From the NCBI GenBank assembly GCA_003255025.1, contig QANY01005052.1, positions 1,178,001 to 1,242,000 on the forward strand: 64,000 bases of DNA. The letters run 5' to 3'. Positions 62,067-64,000 of this stretch are shown piece after piece. The translations under genes were made by a program, and so were the position numbers. The notes under the pieces are model-generated. The model did no database searches. It was not told the DNA's origin and saw only the letters and a list, made by a program, of their open reading frames with translations. Each line of letters begins with the position of its first letter. The stretch's first letter is position 1. The stretch comes from Datisca glomerata. Lineage: Eukaryota; Streptophyta; Magnoliopsida; Cucurbitales; Datiscaceae.

Positions 62067-64000
62067 TCAATACGGTGGTCGTCTTCTCATTTTTCTTGGG
62101 CGTCTTTCATATATTTGTCGTTGAGTTACTTGTGATGATGGACATTCCTCAATAATAGCTGCTGCTACACTTTCTTCCTCTACAATAAGCGGCATGCCTT
62201 CCTCCACAATATGTGGCTCTTCATTCACAATAGGAGCATCTTCCACAATAGGTGAGTTTCAGGCATGTCTTCTACCTCCTCCTCCAGGAGCAATAGCTTG
62301 TCCTCCTCTACGCCGTTGAGGTTGATGAAATGGTTCAGAAGTAGAACCAAGTTGAGTCATTGACTCACCTCCAAATGTATAAAAGACCAGCGGCGTGTAT
62401 GGCTTTTGCTGAGACATAAATGGTTCGTCCCGAGGCATGTGTGATTCTTGTTGACTTCTTTGAGATGAGTTGTGCACTCCATGCCTTCGGGACAAAGGGG
62501 CTTGATAAGTCGCATTCGCTTGTCTTATTGCTTATGCTGTTGTCTCATACACATTATGGATTCGAGGCATTATCCAAGACTACTCAGTATCATCAAGTGT
62601 CAAATTGTTAATATTGTCCAGACTCTCCGTTTGCATAGATAAAAAATATATTATATAAGTTACGTATTAAATGACCATATAAGCCTATTAATTACATAAA
62701 TTAATAAAAAAATTATCATTAAATCATATAACGCTTCATATTGAGTTATGTATCACCGTGTGATTCTCTAATACCATAACATGTATGAGCTGTCATATTC
62801 ATGTTCATCCACGTGCCCCTCAGCAATGTGTGTCCTACGCTCATCCTATCTCTCAATGTATGTCTGATGTTGGATGCCCCAATTTAGTTCATTTCTCCCC
62901 CTTAAGTCGATGTCATGAAACCATCTTTCGGTATCACATGGCTCAAACACACGTTGAATCATATCGAATTATCTTAGAACACGATCCGGTCGATGCCATT
63001 CCACTATATGGAAGCAAATGAGAGGAGAGACAGACCGCCATATATCTTCGTGCATGATGCAATATTCAGGAAGTGTGTGGATAATATCATTATAAGGTTG
63101 CCATATAACCTATAAAAACCATATTATAAATAATATGACAAAACTCGAGTATTACATGTGTTATAAATAAAAAGCATAGTATTACCTGATCTGGAGTTTG
63201 TCTGTCTAATGCAAATCGATACACTTTAAGAACATGTGTGGAGCTCTCTGTGAGAATAAAAACATCTCTTCACCTATAAGATAAATTGCATAGTTAAATA
63301 CATGTAAATGATAACATACATATATAATAATCAAATGAGTTGACTTACCGTATACCTAAAGGAGGAGGTGGCATTGGAAGTCCATCTTCCCCGGCATTAT
63401 CATGTCTCGGCCATTGCAACCTCACTGGTGCCAAATGTGAAAATTGGTCTCATGCCCATAATTGCAGTAATACTAGTGGGTCAGCAATATCAGAAGCATT
63501 TTTATGGTTGGCTTTGCACGTATCCATATACAACCATGCAAGGCATGTACTACCCCAACTATACTAACCAACCTCAGCAAAATCTTCTAGTAAAGGCAAG
63601 AACATCAAATGCACCTTAATGTTTGACTTATCACGAGAAAGGGTACCTCCGATAAGTTGTAGAATATAAGCACGTGAATAACGTTGCACATAAAGCTCGT
63701 CATCATCATCAGATAATGGGGGAAATGTGCAGTCAAACACATCATAAGTAAACGTGATCCCTGTAAATCATGTGGGCCTGGTCGAAATCCTAACAAATCT
63801 TCACATATCCTTGGCCAATCTCGATATGCACTACCCGTTACGCCATCCCATCAACTGGAAGTCCTAATTGTATTTGCACATCTTCTAGAGTAATAGTACA
63901 CTCATCATGTGTCATATGAAATGTGTGTGTTTTAGGACGTCATCTTTCCGCAAAAGATGTGATCAAGTGCCAGTCGAGGGCGATAAACCCAACCCTCGCG
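62067..64000 (-). pseudogene. MAIN-like protein (plant mobile domain), broken and partial
   Basis: The plant mobile domain is found in MAIN family proteins (meristem maintenance) and in many transposon-borne copies. Minus-strand blocks: RYSRAYILQLIGGTLSRDKS, KVHLMFLPLLEDFAEVG, WGSTCLAWLYMDTCKANHKN and PPPPLGIR (63700-63345); DVFILTESSTHVLKVYRFAL (about 63275-63185); VIWQPYNDIIHTLPEYC and VEWHRPDRVLR (about 63110-62960); a Gln/Arg/Gly-rich tail with GGQAIAPGGGGRRHA, ending RPRKMRRRPPY at 62070. In-frame stops occur in G*YSWGS, WA*DQF and RRHA*. Introns seem retained. The 5' part is off the right edge. Confidence 0.75.

Overview
The window is AT-rich nuclear DNA of a flowering plant, most likely a eudicot; I could not name the species. 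Evidence: spliced GT-AG genes for plastid proteins with transit peptides, a BAHD acyltransferase, and typical plant transposons (MULE, CACTA, hAT-like, Helitron, Ty3/gypsy, L1-type LINEs). It is a draft assembly: there is a 22-base N run at 17728-17749 next to a 16-base C run, and one N in a TA microsatellite at 9552.

Only three host genes look substantial. (1) A plastid 3-oxoacyl-ACP reductase (FabG type, fatty acid synthase) lies on + at 7737-11904. It has 11 exons and two 1-nt frame problems that may be real or assembly errors. (2) pTAC10/PAP3, an S1-domain subunit associated with the plastid-encoded RNA polymerase, lies on - at 18778-13520. Its 12 exons sum to 2049 nt (682 aa) with consistent phases. 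It converges on FabG. (3) A single-exon BAHD acyltransferase lies on + at 45262-46560 (432 aa) with both signature motifs. There is no operon logic; these are independent nuclear genes separated by transposons.

Layout: 1-6950 is a MULE zone. It has a hairpin-like inverted repeat with arms of over 1 kb, broken MURA transposase, two facing terminal repeats, a captured histone H2A.Z first exon, and arrays of an 18-bp palindrome. 7.3-18.8 kb holds FabG and pTAC10. 19.3-25.5 kb is a decayed LINE. 25.65-26.09 kb is an hAT-like MITE with a perfect 8-bp target duplication. 28.4-28.9 kb is a second such MITE. 29.6-43.3 kb is a nested Ty3/gypsy region with five or more tandem-repeat arrays and a CACTA element (34284-37772, GGG target duplication) carrying a multi-exon methylsterol monooxygenase 2 pseudogene. 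45.1-46.6 kb is the BAHD gene. 47.3-54.1 kb holds LINE and LTR debris. 54.1-62 kb is very AT-rich, with Helitron ends and another MITE. 62.07-64 kb is a broken MAIN-like (plant mobile domain) gene running off the right edge.

The most distinctive biology is gene-fragment capture by two DNA transposon classes in one window, and the palindrome-array/inverted-repeat architecture of the MULE derivatives. I found no clearly new molecular system.
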